From Phytophthora sp. 'mugwort' (lineage: Eukaryota > Oomycota > Peronosporomycetes > Peronosporales > Peronosporaceae): a DNA stretch of 64,000 nucleotides. Below, piece after piece: positions 1-10,924 of this stretch; position 1 is the stretch's first letter, and each line of letters opens with the position of its first letter. Position numbers and translations under genes: made by a program. The stretch spans positions 496,001 to 560,000 of the forward strand of contig JAUCEF010000016.1 of NCBI GenBank assembly GCA_033558025.1. The letters run 5' to 3'. Under the pieces are notes generated by a model, which did no database searches, had not been told where the DNA came from, and saw only the letters and a list, made by a program, of their open reading frames with translations.

Positions 1-2820
1 CACATTCGGTCGGAACAGCGTACAAAATCCGCTGCTGTTGCGTCGCTCGCCCGCGACATTGACTTCGGGTACTTCTGGAGACAATTGACGGCGACTGGAT
101 GGAAATCAAAGCGTCCCACTAGATTGCAAAACAAGTGGAGATACGTCAGCCCTGATGGATCTACCGTGCTTGAAGGTGAGGCGGCTGTGGTGCAGTACGC
201 GTTCGAGTCGGGGTTGCTGAACGGGAAAACGAGCATGGGAGGGACGGCGTGCATGTGGCTGTGGACGAGGTCAACGGGCAAGCGTGCACGGAGGAGGACG
301 ACGTGCATGTGGGTGCAGGCGAGGACAACGAGCAAGCGTGCGCAGAAGAGGTCGACGCGCAAGCGCCTTTGGACGAGGAGAGCAAGACCGAGAGTACAGA
401 GTAGATGGATGTTACCGCGTCGCAGATCGACACTAACGTGGTCATATCGCAGAACACTATACGAGAGTTGTTTGTTGCATCTTCGAGCGACAACTCGGAC
501 GTCGATCTGTCACAGACAGAGGCTACCCTGTTGCGTCTAACCGAAGACGCAACAGCCGGTATGGAATTGCTTTCGGAGGTGCCTGGTGGCGAGAGCGTGG
601 TGCCAGCACTAGACACGGTAAATCGAGCTCGGAGGCCCAGCATAAAATCAAGAAGGACATAAACTTCATACCGGAGGACGAGAACCTGAGCGCATACGAG
701 AGTTTCAGCTCGAGCGAGAGCGACGAGAATGTAGATGAAGAGAACAAAGATGGTGGTTGTTCGAATCGTGCTGAGAGTGATAAAAAGGGCGGTGTAATCT
801 CTGAGGAGGATACTAGTGAAATGGACGAAGAATTTGTGCGGTCGATTCAAGTGGGGAGCGGACCGCTTGATAGGCGTGCCGAACAGCAGCGTGCAGAGGT
901 ACTAAGAGGCATGCAATGGACTACAGCGTCGTCGGAGTTTGAAGAAGAAGTATCTGCGTACCCTGGTCTTGACATGGAGGAGGCGCAGCCTGTGACTGAG
1001 TTGGGCAACGTGTGTCACTCACCGCTACTGACACATTTTTATTTTATGCTTAAATCTTTGTGGTCAACATCAACGAGGTGACGAACCGGTACGCGTTACA
1101 GCAGATTACGCGACGTGCAGAATGTATTCGTGGACGCCAAGTGGAACATCGAGAGTCTCTAAAGAAGATATATCGACGATTGAAGTCAATTCCGACTTAC
1201 GAGACGCACGAGATCCTGCACGTCATAGGATTACTAGTAACGTGTATGCTGTGCCCGCAGAAATGGCGAATTGCAGCTCAGTGGGTGATGTCGGAGTACG
1301 GCGCTGTGCCTGCGGGCAACTTTGAGCGGTTCATGGCAAGGAACTGGTTCCAGGACGTTTCGCGTAATCTGCACTTTGTTGACAATGAGTCAGATCGAAC
1401 ACGCGGCAAGTGGAAGCTAAGGCCGGTCACCGACAAGATTTAGCAGCGCTTTTTAGTAAGTTGGACGCTCCCCGCCGTGTTTTCATTCGACGAAGGCGTG
1501 CTTCCATCGACGTCGAAGCGCAACACAACCAGGATGTTCATGCCCGATAAACCGCATCGGTACGGATCGAATATGATCATGACGTGTGACTCCAGAACCG
1601 CATACTGACACAGGTGCGTTTTTTTCCCTCTCTATTTCGCAATGTCGTATAATATGACGGTTCATAAGAATCGGACACAGTATGTCGTATTATACTAGAT
1701 TTGAAATGTATGCTGGGAAACGAAGATCAAGTGACGGTGAACCAATGCATTTGATCACAACACGGTTGCCGCAGCAGTCATCCGAAACCTGAAGATCGTG
1801 CTTGGTCCTAGCACGAGACACCTGTGGCATGCAGTCGTAATCGACAAATTATACTCTTCTATTTTGCTGGCTATTGAGCTACTTCGCATGAACGTCTATA
1901 CAATTGGGACGATTCTGACCAACCGGCTCGGGTATGACGCGAATATCAAGGAGAAGCGCCAGTCACGTTCCGCTGGCATTCCCCGCGGGACTTTCACGTT
2001 TTCCGCTCTGGGCTGTCCTGAGCATGGTTGCATTTCACTGGTGGGACGGAAAGCACGTGCATTATTTGCTCTGTATTAACTGTTTCTTCGATTGGAAAAT
2101 TGTCAAGCAGGTTGGGCACATCACGGTGCCGTGTCCGGAAGCCGTGAATGATTACCAGAATTGGATGGGCGGAGTTGACGTCCACGATCAACTGCGCCTG
2201 CAGACGTACTCGCTCCAGACGTCCACAATACTCAAGAAATATTACAAGAACCTGTTCTTGGGCTTTGTGGACATGGTGATGGTGAATGCGTACATTTCAT
2301 ACAAGGAGACAATGATGATTCCCGGAGTCACCGCCATGACTCGCGGCGAGTGATACGGGACTTTGCAAAACCAGCTTTTGCAGCTGAAGAGAGCTGTTTT
2401 CGTTGGATTCGTGGCAACCCCACCTCCTTCAAGCCTCAGGCGGACGCGCCACACTATCCGGCCTTTCGCACGAGCTGGAGCAGTCGGAAGACTGAGTCAC
2501 TAGTGGCGTCCAGAAACGGCGGCAGCGATCGTGCAAGGTGTGCGCGCTCCTGCGAACGGACCGCAAAAAGAAGTCGTTTGCCACGACTTTTTTTCTGCGA
2601 GCGTTGTTCAGTTGATGATGCGGAGTGCTGGCTGTGCAACAAGATCCGTCGTCGCTTGGCAGTAGAATGGTTTCGCCAAGACGTGTTATGAAATATGGCA
2701 TGACAATTTTGACTGCGGGCAAGCTATTCCTACCAACCCTGGCAAGAGAGTCGTTATGCGACGACCGGGGCAGGAAGAGGGTGCCTGAAAGAAATCCAGA
2801 CGAGAGCTTCAGATGAGTGG
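1..2820 (+). pseudogene. piggyBac-like transposase, decayed (copy 1)
   Basis: Remnant of a piggyBac-superfamily (DDE_Tnp_1_7) transposase spread over all three forward frames. In order: an N-terminal GWKSKRP...WRYVSPDG module (about 100-200); an acidic Asp/Glu/Ser stretch (about 660-1020); the start of the DDE domain with the ALQQITRRAE and WRIAAQWVMSEYGAVP region (1080-1443); SFDEGVLPSTSKRNTTRMF with the first catalytic Asp (about 1480-1560); VVIDKLYSS with the second (about 1835-1860); WWDGKHVHYL with the third (about 2040-2070); GGVDVHDQLRLQTYS and KKYYKNLFLGFVDM (2165-2290); and a C-terminal Cys-rich module with FCERCSVDDAECWLCNK (2595-2645). All three acidic residues survive, but frame changes and stops make it non-coding. 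The 5' end lies at or beyond the window edge and I could not identify its TTAA ends. Family assignment is secure; exact limits are not. Confidence 0.85.
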
Positions 2821-3636
2821 GTGTGCAGAAGATGCCGACGATGAACAAGAGTGAGCACTGCCTGCGTTTCATGTGATGCCTGTTGCCCTGCGGCACACTT
2901 TCTTTGAATCGACGTCCTTTTTTCCACATATTTCCATCTGTACGGGCTGAGGGTGAAACTTTGCACACGCTTGTCTGCTCGGCCGGTAGTAAGTTACGAC
3001 ATGTCTTACACTTTTGTGACTTGAACGTCGTCAGATATACGTCATTGAATTCAAAACCTCTGGAAAACTTATGCATCTATCTGCAGATCAAACATCTGCT
3101 ATATACAAATATCTAGTAACATGATTATGGGGTATCATACGACATTCGCTTAGCCGTTCTCTACGACATTGCGGTGGAACAGAGGGGTCAAGTGGAAGTA
3201 CGCGGCTTCAAAAGCGAGGGGTGGACGGGTGAAAGTGCCAAACCAGTCGACGTATTCAATGCGGATAATAACAACAAAGCGAATGGATCAGTGTCCTCGA
3301 CCGCAGCTGGAGACTGTGACGAGCGTACCAGTTGAATTCCTGACCTGTTCAGAGAGATTCGAAGTAGTGCCGTTGCGTTGCGGCGTGCACACACATAGAT
3401 CGGATGGCAGTGAAATGAGATCAGATATGTCCCAGAGAGTACCAGCCTACTGTGGGTTTCACTAAACTTTTACTTCGCTCTGTGTTGGCAGCTGTTATCT
3501 TGGCAGGACATGTCGTGCAATCGACGTGTAGCTGGGTTGAAAGTTTCACTATACGAAGCTTCGATTAATTAGAATGGTGAACATGTAACACTAACATGCG
3601 ACGGTTGCGACGTTGTCTCGCTCCTCACTCGTGGCC
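2821..3636. other. Gene-free stretch
   Basis: I see no supportable gene, RNA or repeat here. It is probably the 3' flank of the piggyBac remnant plus the downstream region of the elicitin gene on the other strand. Confidence 0.5.
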
Positions 3637-4812
3637 CTAGAAGGATAGGATGGTCGCAGCGACGAACATGGTAGTGATCCACATTTGGAGGCTGCCAGCG
3701 AAGACCGATGGTGACGTTGAACCGTCCCTACTACCGACGGTTGAGGAATCTAGGGCAGTATCAACCGGCTTTGTGTCTGACTCGTTCGAGGATGCGGACG
3801 ATGACGTTGTATCAACCGCACTGTCCGAATCTATCGTGGCGCTGATGTAGTATTTGAAGGACTCCTCGCAGTCTTCGAGCTCCTCAAGCACGTCCTGCTT
3901 CTTGTTTTTGAAGTCGTGGTCATAGTAGCAGTTCGGTAACCCTTTAGCCAGATCCTTCACCTTGTCGGCGCAGGATGAGTCGCAAGAGGTGAAGATGTAG
4001 ATGCTGTAACCGTTGACAGTGGAATCAGCCGCACACTCATCGCTCGTAGCGGAAGAAAGGTACAGCTTCCATATGTGATTAACCTCTGTGGTCGTGCAGC
4101 TGGTGCTAGAAGCCGTCGATTCTGGTGTTGGTGACATACCTCCCGACGTCGCGATTGGCGTGCTCGATTCTTCTTCGTTCGCGGTATCATCTGTACAGAT
4201 ACCGAGATTGTCTGTGAGCTCCGTCTTCTGGTTCGCTCCTTCATACAGACAGTCGGGCAGATCTGCAGCGAGCTGCAGAAGCACATCGATACAATCAGTA
4301 GCCGAGCATGGCGTGTCGAAGGTCACCAATGACGACGACAACGTCGAGTAGGGCGAGCACGCAGAGGCGGTGGCAGCCGCGTCGTACAGATCTTCGGTGT
4401 TCTGGTACTCTGTCATCGTGCAGTCGGAAGTGGACGACGACGTTGGCGTCGTAGTGGCTGTTGAAGTGGATGGCACGTCATCGACTGTTGTAGGAGATTC
4501 CGCATCTTCCGTGTTGCAGACCGTGAGCGCGTTCTGCAACTCCATTTTGTTGCTGACCCCTCTGAACGTACAGGATGGCAGGTTCTCGGCCACGCCTTCC
4601 ATGACGTCAATGCAGTCATACGCAGTGCATGGTGCGTCAATGTAGACTGGGTTCGTCATCACCACGTATATCACGCAGGCCGATGTGGCCGCAGCGCCAT
4701 TCCATATCGATTCGGCGTAGGTCGCTTCCGCGTCGGTGCACTCGGCAGCGTTGGTGGTCGATGAGAGAAACGCCACGATAAGTAGCAGCAGAGCGGGGGT
4801 AAGTAGTCGCAT
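3637..4812 (-). CDS. Three-domain elicitin-like secreted protein, GPI-anchor type
   Basis: A 391-residue protein. Residues 1-23 form a hydrophobic signal peptide (MRLLTPALLLLIVAFLSSTT, cleavage near NAA). Three elicitin domains follow, each with the six-cysteine pattern of the family: Cys 25, 46, 62, 67, 81, 99; Cys 131, 152, 169, 174, 188, 206; Cys 239, 260, 277, 281, 295, 315. Ser/Thr-rich linkers separate them, and a Ser/Thr/Asp-rich tail ends in a hydrophobic segment (about 366-391) suited to GPI attachment. Elicitins are oomycete sterol carriers and PAMP-like surface or secreted proteins; most have one domain of about 98 residues, so three is unusual. The ATG at 4812 directly begins the signal peptide and a core-promoter-like motif lies 40-54 bp upstream. 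It should sit at the outer cell surface. Lipid binding and any host recognition are inferred from the family. Confidence 0.93.
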   Translation of the reverse strand: MRLLTPALLLLIVAFLSSTTNAAECTDAEATYAESIWNGAAATSACVIYVVMTNPVYIDAPCTAYDCIDVMEGVAENLPSCTFRGVSNKMELQNALTVCNTEDAESPTTVDDVPSTSTATTTPTSSSTSDCTMTEYQNTEDLYDAAATASACSPYSTLSSSLVTFDTPCSATDCIDVLLQLAADLPDCLYEGANQKTELTDNLGICTDDTANEEESSTPIATSGGMSPTPESTASSTSCTTTEVNHIWKLYLSSATSDECAADSTVNGYSIYIFTSCDSSCADKVKDLAKGLPNCYYDHDFKNKKQDVLEELEDCEESFKYYISATIDSDSAVDTTSSSASSNESDTKPVDTALDSSTVGSRDGSTSPSVFAGSLQMWITTMFVAATILSF

Positions 4813-4851
4813 TTAAGATGATTCGGGGACGACACTTCAACGGTGGCGCGG

Positions 4852-4866
4852 TAATGTGAGAGTGAG
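4852..4866 (-). promoter_or_regulatory. Candidate oomycete Inr/flanking core promoter
   Basis: On the minus strand this reads CTCACTCTCACATTA, close to the oomycete Inr-FPR consensus CTCATTYYNCAWTTT, though one base has to be inserted for the best fit. It lies 40-54 bp upstream of the elicitin start at 4812. Confidence 0.45.
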
Positions 4867-6128
4867 AGATCGGAATGCGTAAGTCGGCGGTGGGTGGAGA
4901 AAGTATATCCATTTTTCAGGCGTTGAAGTTGGTGATCACTTGGGAATTCTATGGCGATGCGCATCACTGAAGTCATTTTTTTAAATTTCGGTACTGTACA
5001 TCCAGAAGCTTTTAACGTGATCGCGACGGTCAATGGGTTAAAATGACGGCATTGGATTCGTTAACGCTCCATTGGCAATGTTCATTGCCCGTAAGCAACA
5101 TTGTGTCTTCTCCACTGTGTGTACCGTACGTCGTGCGTGGACGAGCGAGTTGCTATAAGCTTTGAACAAGCCGTACCAGAACGGTAGGCCTAGTCGACGC
5201 ATTACATGTATTACCGTGTCAGAAATGGTGATTTAGGTGTTAAGTTCGTATCATGAAGGCGTCGAAGGAAAACTGTAGCTATTAATATCACAAGTAGAGA
5301 TGACCACAAAGCTCACGGGACTAGAGGTCAACATATTGCTCTAACCGTTCGAGCAATGGAGCCTGCATACATCCATGGGTTGACAGGGCTAGAGGAATGG
5401 ACGAGACTTATGCAGACGAATATTGTACTAATTATCATACAAAATGGTTTCTCAAACTTTGAGTCAAAGAGATCGTAAGAAAGCAGATTAGCGAAGTCAA
5501 GTAAGCACAAGCGCCGGTGATGACGCAATATTGGGTGAATAAGTGAAACCAACAGGCCAAACAGGCGTAGCTTCACCAGCTCCGAAGCGGTATGTAAATT
5601 TGATGTTGAAGCCGGAGCGCTACTACCGTGGAAACGTGCAACCGCCTCCGATCCGGGGGCAACTCATTTCAGTAGGGAGCATGCTTTGATAACTTATCGG
5701 GATAAGTAGAAGAGGGTGAGTGGGCAGTCAGATGTGGACTAGCAGAACGAATCATTACCGGGGTTCTGATGACTTGGCTGGATGGTCCGGAACCCCTACG
5801 AATATACAGTACCACTCAAGCACATGTCAAAGGTGCCCTTGACCTCACAGTCAAGCGGTTAGGTTCAGTCGACAGGCGACGACCGGCGCAATCCTGATAT
5901 CGGCTGAGTTAGCGCGGGTCAACATGACCACTATACATGCGATGATCGAGGAGACCAAGCCCCGTATGTCGCGCTATGAAATAGATGACCAAGAAGCATC
6001 AAAAAGTCAGAGAGCCACCCCACCATTTATAAGCGGGAACTGTCTGGGATCGCCAAAAAGGACCAGACGGACGACAGAGTAGTCGGCAGGCGGAGTACGT
6101 CGTTCAACGTAAAAACTAAAAAAAAGCT
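4867..6128. other. Gene-free stretch, weak gag-like coding trace
   Basis: No supportable gene. Forward translation around 5750-5880 gives a short gag-like stretch (TGVLMTWLDGPEPLRIYS) broken by stops, which may be a retroelement scrap. Confidence 0.3.
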
Positions 6129-6174
6129 ACTCAGAGTTATTAATGACTTAACCGAGTCATTAAAAACTCTGAGT
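6129..6174. repeat. 46-bp hairpin with 20-bp arms
   Basis: Arms at 6129-6148 (ACTCAGAGTTATTAATGACT) and 6155-6174 are inverted copies with one mismatch around a 6-base loop (TAACCG). It may be a miniature inverted-repeat element or a transposon-end relic. Confidence 0.7.
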
Positions 6175-6339
6175 GTAAGTAAACCTTATCCTGCAGCGTG
6201 AAATCTTAGCGTAAGTCTTCATTCATGTCGTCCCACAGAGCTCGGAAAATAAAATATAAATTGACTGTCTCTCAGGAGGACACTAGGTCGTCTGCGACTT
6301 ACGCTAGGAATTCCGTATTTTTATTTTATGATAACTACG

Positions 6340-7460
6340 AACCAGTTTCCGTGCGGCAAGATATTCGCGCATGTATTGCGCCTTCCGCTGACGCTTCGTT
6401 GATGTAGTGCATTATTAAGCGGCTGTTCACTTGGTCCTTCGTCACCATTACTTCTTCAGAAAGCGAATAGCGTTCCGCTTCATCATCACAGCAAATATGT
6501 ACAATGAAGATAGTACTGAGTTCCAATCACAGCCAGAACCAAACCGAGAGGTCAACTTCTATCATGCGGCGATTTGAATCACAGTCAGAATCAAACCGAG
6601 AGGTCAAGTCTGGCCTTGCATGAGCACACAAATGTGTAATTGCGTCACCGGCAAGCCAATCTTTGCAGGTGATAATGTCCATCCGAATGGGCAGGAAAGA
6701 TCAATGACGAGGACGTTGAGCTCCCAAATAATATCCGCGAAGCGACGAAGCGACCTACGGGGTCGGTATGAATGGGAATATTCCGATAGGCTCCGCTCAC
6801 ATAACCCGACAGCATCTTCGTCCGGCCTGGAAACTCGGATTCTACCTTCATGATTCGACATGACAAGGCCTGTGGGCCATCATACTGAATTGTAACCAGT
6901 CTGTTATCCATGGTATTGTTATTGATGGATTAGCCAGGTGGAAAGGATAGGCCGTGGATCATTTGAGCGTCTAATAGTGGCGTCGATCCCTTTTGTGCTC
7001 CCCCAAATGGACTGCCGGTGATCCCTTGTAAACTATCTAATAGATCCATGTCGAGAACAAGGTAACTGGTTATGGTCTTGACCCTTTTGAATGATTTTAA
7101 CGAGCGCGTCTAGAGCAATTAACGCAGACGTGTGATTCGGCGGTGCGTTGGCCTGATCCCGGGGTTTGCGCTTCCACTCCGGGATAACACCGTGACGAAC
7201 TACCTTTTCTCATTCTGGTCGATATTGGTAGGACGTCCACGCAGGCGTATCGCTAGGAATTTCTAGTGTTTTGTTGGGGCGAGTGTCAACGCTAGATTAG
7301 CCGCGGAGGGGCCGAACAGACTCGGTCAGTACCATACCAGAACGCCTTAAAACCTCGCTGAAAACGCGTATTTTCTCAGTATCCAACGCGGTCTGCCATG
7401 CGTGGGCAGGCTCGGTACGATCGAGAAGTGAGCGAGGATTTTCATAAATCAAACTTCGTC
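6340..7460 (-). mobile_element. Decayed reverse transcriptase, possibly DIRS-like
   Basis: Read on the minus strand across shifting frames: a region with APPNHTSALIALDALVKII and KGQDHNQ (about 7040-7150); an LDAQMIHGLSFPPG motif (about 6935-6980); YDGPQALSCRIMKVESEFPG; AYRNIPIHTDPVGRF (about 6760-6800); LVIDLSCPFGWTLSPAK (about 6665-6715); and HICCDDEAERY (about 6465-6500), which I read as the YxDD-type catalytic box. The order matches a retroelement reverse transcriptase. The IHDLS and PFGW style differs from Ty3/gypsy and suggests a DIRS-like or other oomycete lineage, but that subfamily call is tentative. Many stops and frame changes show it is dead. It lies downstream of the gag-protease remnant on the same strand but need not belong to it. 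Confidence 0.6.
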
Positions 7461-7499
7461 ATGTGGGAGGCTAGCTCGACTCGGTGATATGGCGAGCGT

Positions 7500-9002
7500 A
7501 ATCTAATAAAGCTGGTGTGCTTTTTACGTCATCGTGGACGAGCGCAGTTGTTTCGTCGTGTACGTGTCCGTGTCGAGGGAATTATTGCTGGCACCGATAG
7601 AGTCAACACTGGTCGTAGACGAAAAGGGATTACGACTTCATCAACTGAATTGAGGACACCAAAAAAAAAAAAAAAAAAAAACATAGCTCGTGGCCCTTCC
7701 ACTGGTTTTCGGAGTATCTGCAGAGCTCGTCGCCCTACCACTGGCGTTCGGGGCACCATTAGAGCTGACAGCCCTATCACTGGCTTTCGGAGAGCCAATC
7801 GGTCCATGTTCGCGCTTCATAAGCCAGGGCGATCATCCATGTCGAGGACAATGAACAGTTCGACCGAGTTAAAGTCGTCCAATTTGACAGTCAAAGGAAG
7901 GAGAACCTTCCGCGTCGATACAATCGGACCAGTCGCTAAGCGAACAGACACATTATGATTACTCTTAGAGTCTTCTAAAATAGCATACAGTGTACTGTTC
8001 CAAGCAACGCTGGTTTTCGTTGCGAAATTATAGGGCGATCCTCAATCGATCAGGATTGTCATAGATTCCTCATACCCTTTGACGCTGGCGGTGACGACCA
8101 CGAGGTTAGACCGCGTAGCGGCCACCGAGAGAAAGAACAACGTTGTCTCAGGGACTTGCTCCCCCGGACGAGGAGGTGGCAAAGCCGCCATAGACTGGGA
8201 AAAGCGGAGTCTCCCAGCGGGGCGTCCCGCACCTACTGGGAGTCGTCGTTTTCCGACAAGCCGGACTCAATTGCATTGAGCGGCGGCGACGCCGAGGTGG
8301 CCTTGCCACGGTTAACTCGCCACGGGTTTGTTGGGCAATTGCGACGGAAGTGGCCTACTTCGTTGTAGCGGAAGCAGCGACCACTCGTTCGTGATTTCTT
8401 GGAGGAGAGTCGAGCCGAATCGACAGAAAAGATCTCCATGGAGGTGGGCCCTCAGACGAGTCCGAAGGGCCAGCATGCCCATGTGCAGATCGCACACAGT
8501 GGTCTTCCAGCAGAGCGAGGTGTACTGCCTCGTTGAAGGTCTTGGGTTGACCCTGAAAGAGCTCCGTCCGCACCGGACCCGTGCGTACACCGCCTCTGAA
8601 CACCGTGACCCTCACGTCCTCCGAGAGGGAGCTCCGCCATAGCTGTTTCCAGGTTTTGCAGTTCCATGCCATAGTCTTGGAGGGAACACTTGCTTGCTTG
8701 CATCGCAAGAACAGGGAGCGATGGCGATACGCCACGTTGGCCAACAGAAATTCATGTGGAGCTCCTGTTCCATGAACGACCAGGAGGTGAAATACCCCGG
8801 ACACGAGGTCCGAGCCATAGCCCATGTCCGTGCCCGACATCCCAGGTTGGACAGGGCGAAGGCGACTTGAGATTTCGCATGATAGATCTGGCCCACGATC
8901 AACGTGATCTCGATCTCGCGGATCCGGAAGACCCAGCTGTCCGACTCCTTCCCGTCGAACTTGGAAACCGTCATCGTGATCGCCTTCGTCGACCCTTGTC
9001 AC
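7500..9002 (-). pseudogene. Retrotransposon gag-protease remnant
   Basis: On the minus strand the sequence starts with MTVSKFDGKESDSWVFRIRE (from 8974), typical of retrotransposon gag. It continues in another frame through FQGQPKTFNEAVHLALLEDH (about 8500-8560), then a zinc knuckle CFRYNEVGHFRRNCP (about 8330-8380) in which the second Cys of the CCHC motif is Tyr. A protease-like segment follows (about 8040-8110): LVVVTASVKGYEESMTILID, then a TGA stop where the Ser of the D-S-G active site is expected, then GSPYNFATKTS. Downstream lies a Ser/Gly/Ala/Pro-rich repetitive tail. At least two frame shifts and several stops make this non-functional. It is most like LTR-retrotransposon Gag-Pro. Confidence 0.75.
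7661..7795. repeat. A20-type homopolymer plus short tandem repeats
   Basis: A run of about 20 A is followed by about three imperfect units of roughly 45 bp, sharing GCCCT(T/A)(C/T)CACTGG(C/T)(T/G)TTCGG. On the minus strand this is the repetitive Pro/Ser/Gly tail downstream of the gag-protease remnant. Confidence 0.6.
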
Positions 9003-9363
9003 GTAGCGAAGGTAGGGGACTCCCGCACAGCGAATTGAGTTGTGCCCTGGGCTTCCGCCCGTACTGTCACACCTGCAGCTTCTTGGACCGCAGCGCTCAC
9101 ATGTGCGATGAGCGAGGTCCAGTACTTGTCAAAACGCTAACGCGCGCTCTCTGCTCTTCCACAGAGAGTTAGGGGAATCCAGTGAAGCTTTCTCGCCTAG
9201 AAGTGGGCCAACTAGCTTCTCTAAGGTGGTCCAGTGGGCACCCTAGAGTTGAGGGAAGTCTTGGCAAGACGGCATTCGACTCCCTGAGTCTTCCATATTC
9301 AAAGAGAACTTGATTGCTATAGCAATACGCGACGGTCGCGGGATTGACTACAAGTGCTACCAG

Positions 9364-9780
9364 GTGAGACGGGGGTCATAAGCACCCTGACCTGAGGAAG
9401 CGTAGCTTTTAACCGAGACAGACGCCCTGCGTCTCTGTCTTCTTATCGCACGAAGGAAAGCCTGGCTTTCCGTTAGTCCGGGGACAGGGCTCCCACGACT
9501 TGCGAACTTCTAGGTTAAATGTTCACTAACATGCTCCTATGTCCCTACTTACTGTAAATGCTAATTAATGCATCCCTTAAATCACCGGCTTCTCAATGGG
9601 TGGTTCTCAAGCCATGTCTCATCCTTAGTGCGATTTGTACCTAAAGGTGTCTCTCACCTAGGTACGATTCGTACCTAACTGTGTCTCTCGTCTAAGTGCG
9701 CTCCGTACTTAATGATGTGTCTTCTCTCCTAGATACGATCCGTACCTAGTGTGTGGACGTCCCATACTGTGTTGTCACAC
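9364..9780 (-). mobile_element. Candidate LTR for the gag-protease remnant
   Basis: On the minus strand a sequence starting TGTGACAACACAG (near 9780) and ending ...TCTCA (near 9366) is followed after two bases by TGGTAGCAC, which has the TGG start of a tRNA primer-binding site. The gag remnant begins about 360 bp further on, the order expected for a 5' LTR, primer site and gag. No second LTR was found, so this is inference. Confidence 0.35.
9616..9757. repeat. Four-copy tandem array, 33-36 bp unit
   Basis: Units start at 9616, 9649, 9683 and 9719. Each holds GTCT(C/T)(T/A)C followed by a TACGAT(C/T)CGTACCTA-like core. The array lies inside the candidate LTR and may be its promoter region. 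Confidence 0.7.
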
Positions 9781-10157
9781 CAACTAGTCACGGGTCAGCC
9801 ATCAGGAACACATCCCATTACAAGGGTTGTCGGTTGAGAAAATGCAACAGGTAGCTGTTTGCGTGATGGGAGGGTTTACCGCTGTGTGCCAGGCTGTTGT
9901 GTAAATATCGGATTCACCTTGAAGCCATCGTTCTGCAAGATTACATATTGTAGCTCACAGAGTGTTGGCAATAGCTTGCCGAGCCCGCCGCGGTTTCTGA
10001 AAACCAGCGCTGGTTTTTGAATTTGTGCCTCCTTGGTGACGTGGTTGTGCGCGCATACCACACAAATTGCTTTTGTAAGTTCTTTCGTTTGCGAAGTATG
10101 CTTTTGGGTGGTACAAACTGCTTTCCAGTGTACAAAATTGAGGGTAGGGCGATCGCA
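9781..10157. other. Gene-free stretch
   Basis: No supportable gene; short open frames on the minus strand have no recognisable family. Confidence 0.4.
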
Positions 10158-10218
10158 TTAACCCTTTCGTGCGCCTAAGGGATAAACTATACTATTCAAA
10201 ACTAAGTCAAATCCTCAT

Positions 10219-10350
10219 AAAAGGGTGCTCTTTGCGCCCTTTTAAAATAATCACGATACTAGGGTCAGATCGCGACATTACGATATATGTAGGTTTTCTA
10301 CATGTCAAATAAAAAGGCAATGCTTATTGGGCGCAATGAGCGCCCTTTAA
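10219..10350. repeat. Left subterminal GGGCGC palindromes
   Basis: Two palindromes: 10219-10243 (AAAAGGGTGCTC...GCGCCCTTTT) and 10324-10350 (TTATTGGGCGC...GCGCCCTTTAA). The same type occurs near the right end of this element and in the 54.5-55.5 kb element, so they are probably transposase-binding sites. Confidence 0.7.
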
Positions 10351-10823
10351 AAAATCATGGTACTACACGAATTTTCGTCACTAATTGATTTAGATTTAAT
10401 TTTTGAGCGCACAACTAGCTGAACTATACGATGATTAGATAAAGCTAGTGTTACGTTACACTGCTCCAGTTTCTTATTTTACGGAGTGTAATTAATATTT
10501 TACGGCATTTCTCGTTTTGTCCGTCGACGTCGTGGTCGTCGACGTAGCGTCGCACTGAGGACGTCCGGACGTCCGTCTGACACAGCCAAACATGCAAACC
10601 GTTTCGCGCCATTATCTAATGGAACTCCATTAGATATGGCGCGATATTGCTTACACAGGCTCGTTTCATGCCGGAGTCCATTAGGTAGTAAAGCTTCAGT
10701 GACATCTATAGAGTTGCGGAGATCTTTCAGGCACTACGGGCTGCGAGACATAGCATATATTGGTCACTGAACGCGCTGGTAGCTTTGTGAATGGGAGGTG
10801 AGTATGTCTTTCGCATTGAATAT

Positions 10824-10924
10824 AGAGACACTTTAGCAGTACAAAACAATCCCAGTGATTGTTTGTACTGCTAAAGTGTCTCTAAACAATCCCGGTGATT
10901 GTTTGTACTGCTAAAGTGTCTCTA
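10824..10924. repeat. Hairpin with duplicated right arm
   Basis: AGAGACACTTTAGCAGTACA (10824-10843) is inverted at about 10864-10883. The right half is then tandemly duplicated with a 40-bp unit (AACAATCCCRGTGATTGTTT..., starting at 10845 and 10885). TA lies at both outer edges. It resembles a nested miniature inverted-repeat element inside the piggyBac-like unit. Confidence 0.8.

Noticed and set aside
161..850. 229-codon minus-strand open frame rich in Ser and Cys
   Set aside because: It is the antisense of the acidic N-terminal part of the piggyBac remnant.
5038..5041. GGGTTAA as the right end of the first piggyBac copy
   Set aside because: It would place the intact elicitin gene inside the element, and no matching left end is visible; probably chance.
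7515..7958. 147-codon plus-strand frame with an internal Lys run
   Set aside because: Antisense of the retroelement protease tail; the Lys run is just the A homopolymer.
8355..9002. 215-codon minus-strand frame as an intact gag gene
   Set aside because: The gag signals switch frame within it and the zinc knuckle lies in another frame, so it is only part of a broken gene.
9616..9757. CRISPR-like array
   Set aside because: Units are contiguous and imperfect with no spacers, and the genome is eukaryotic.
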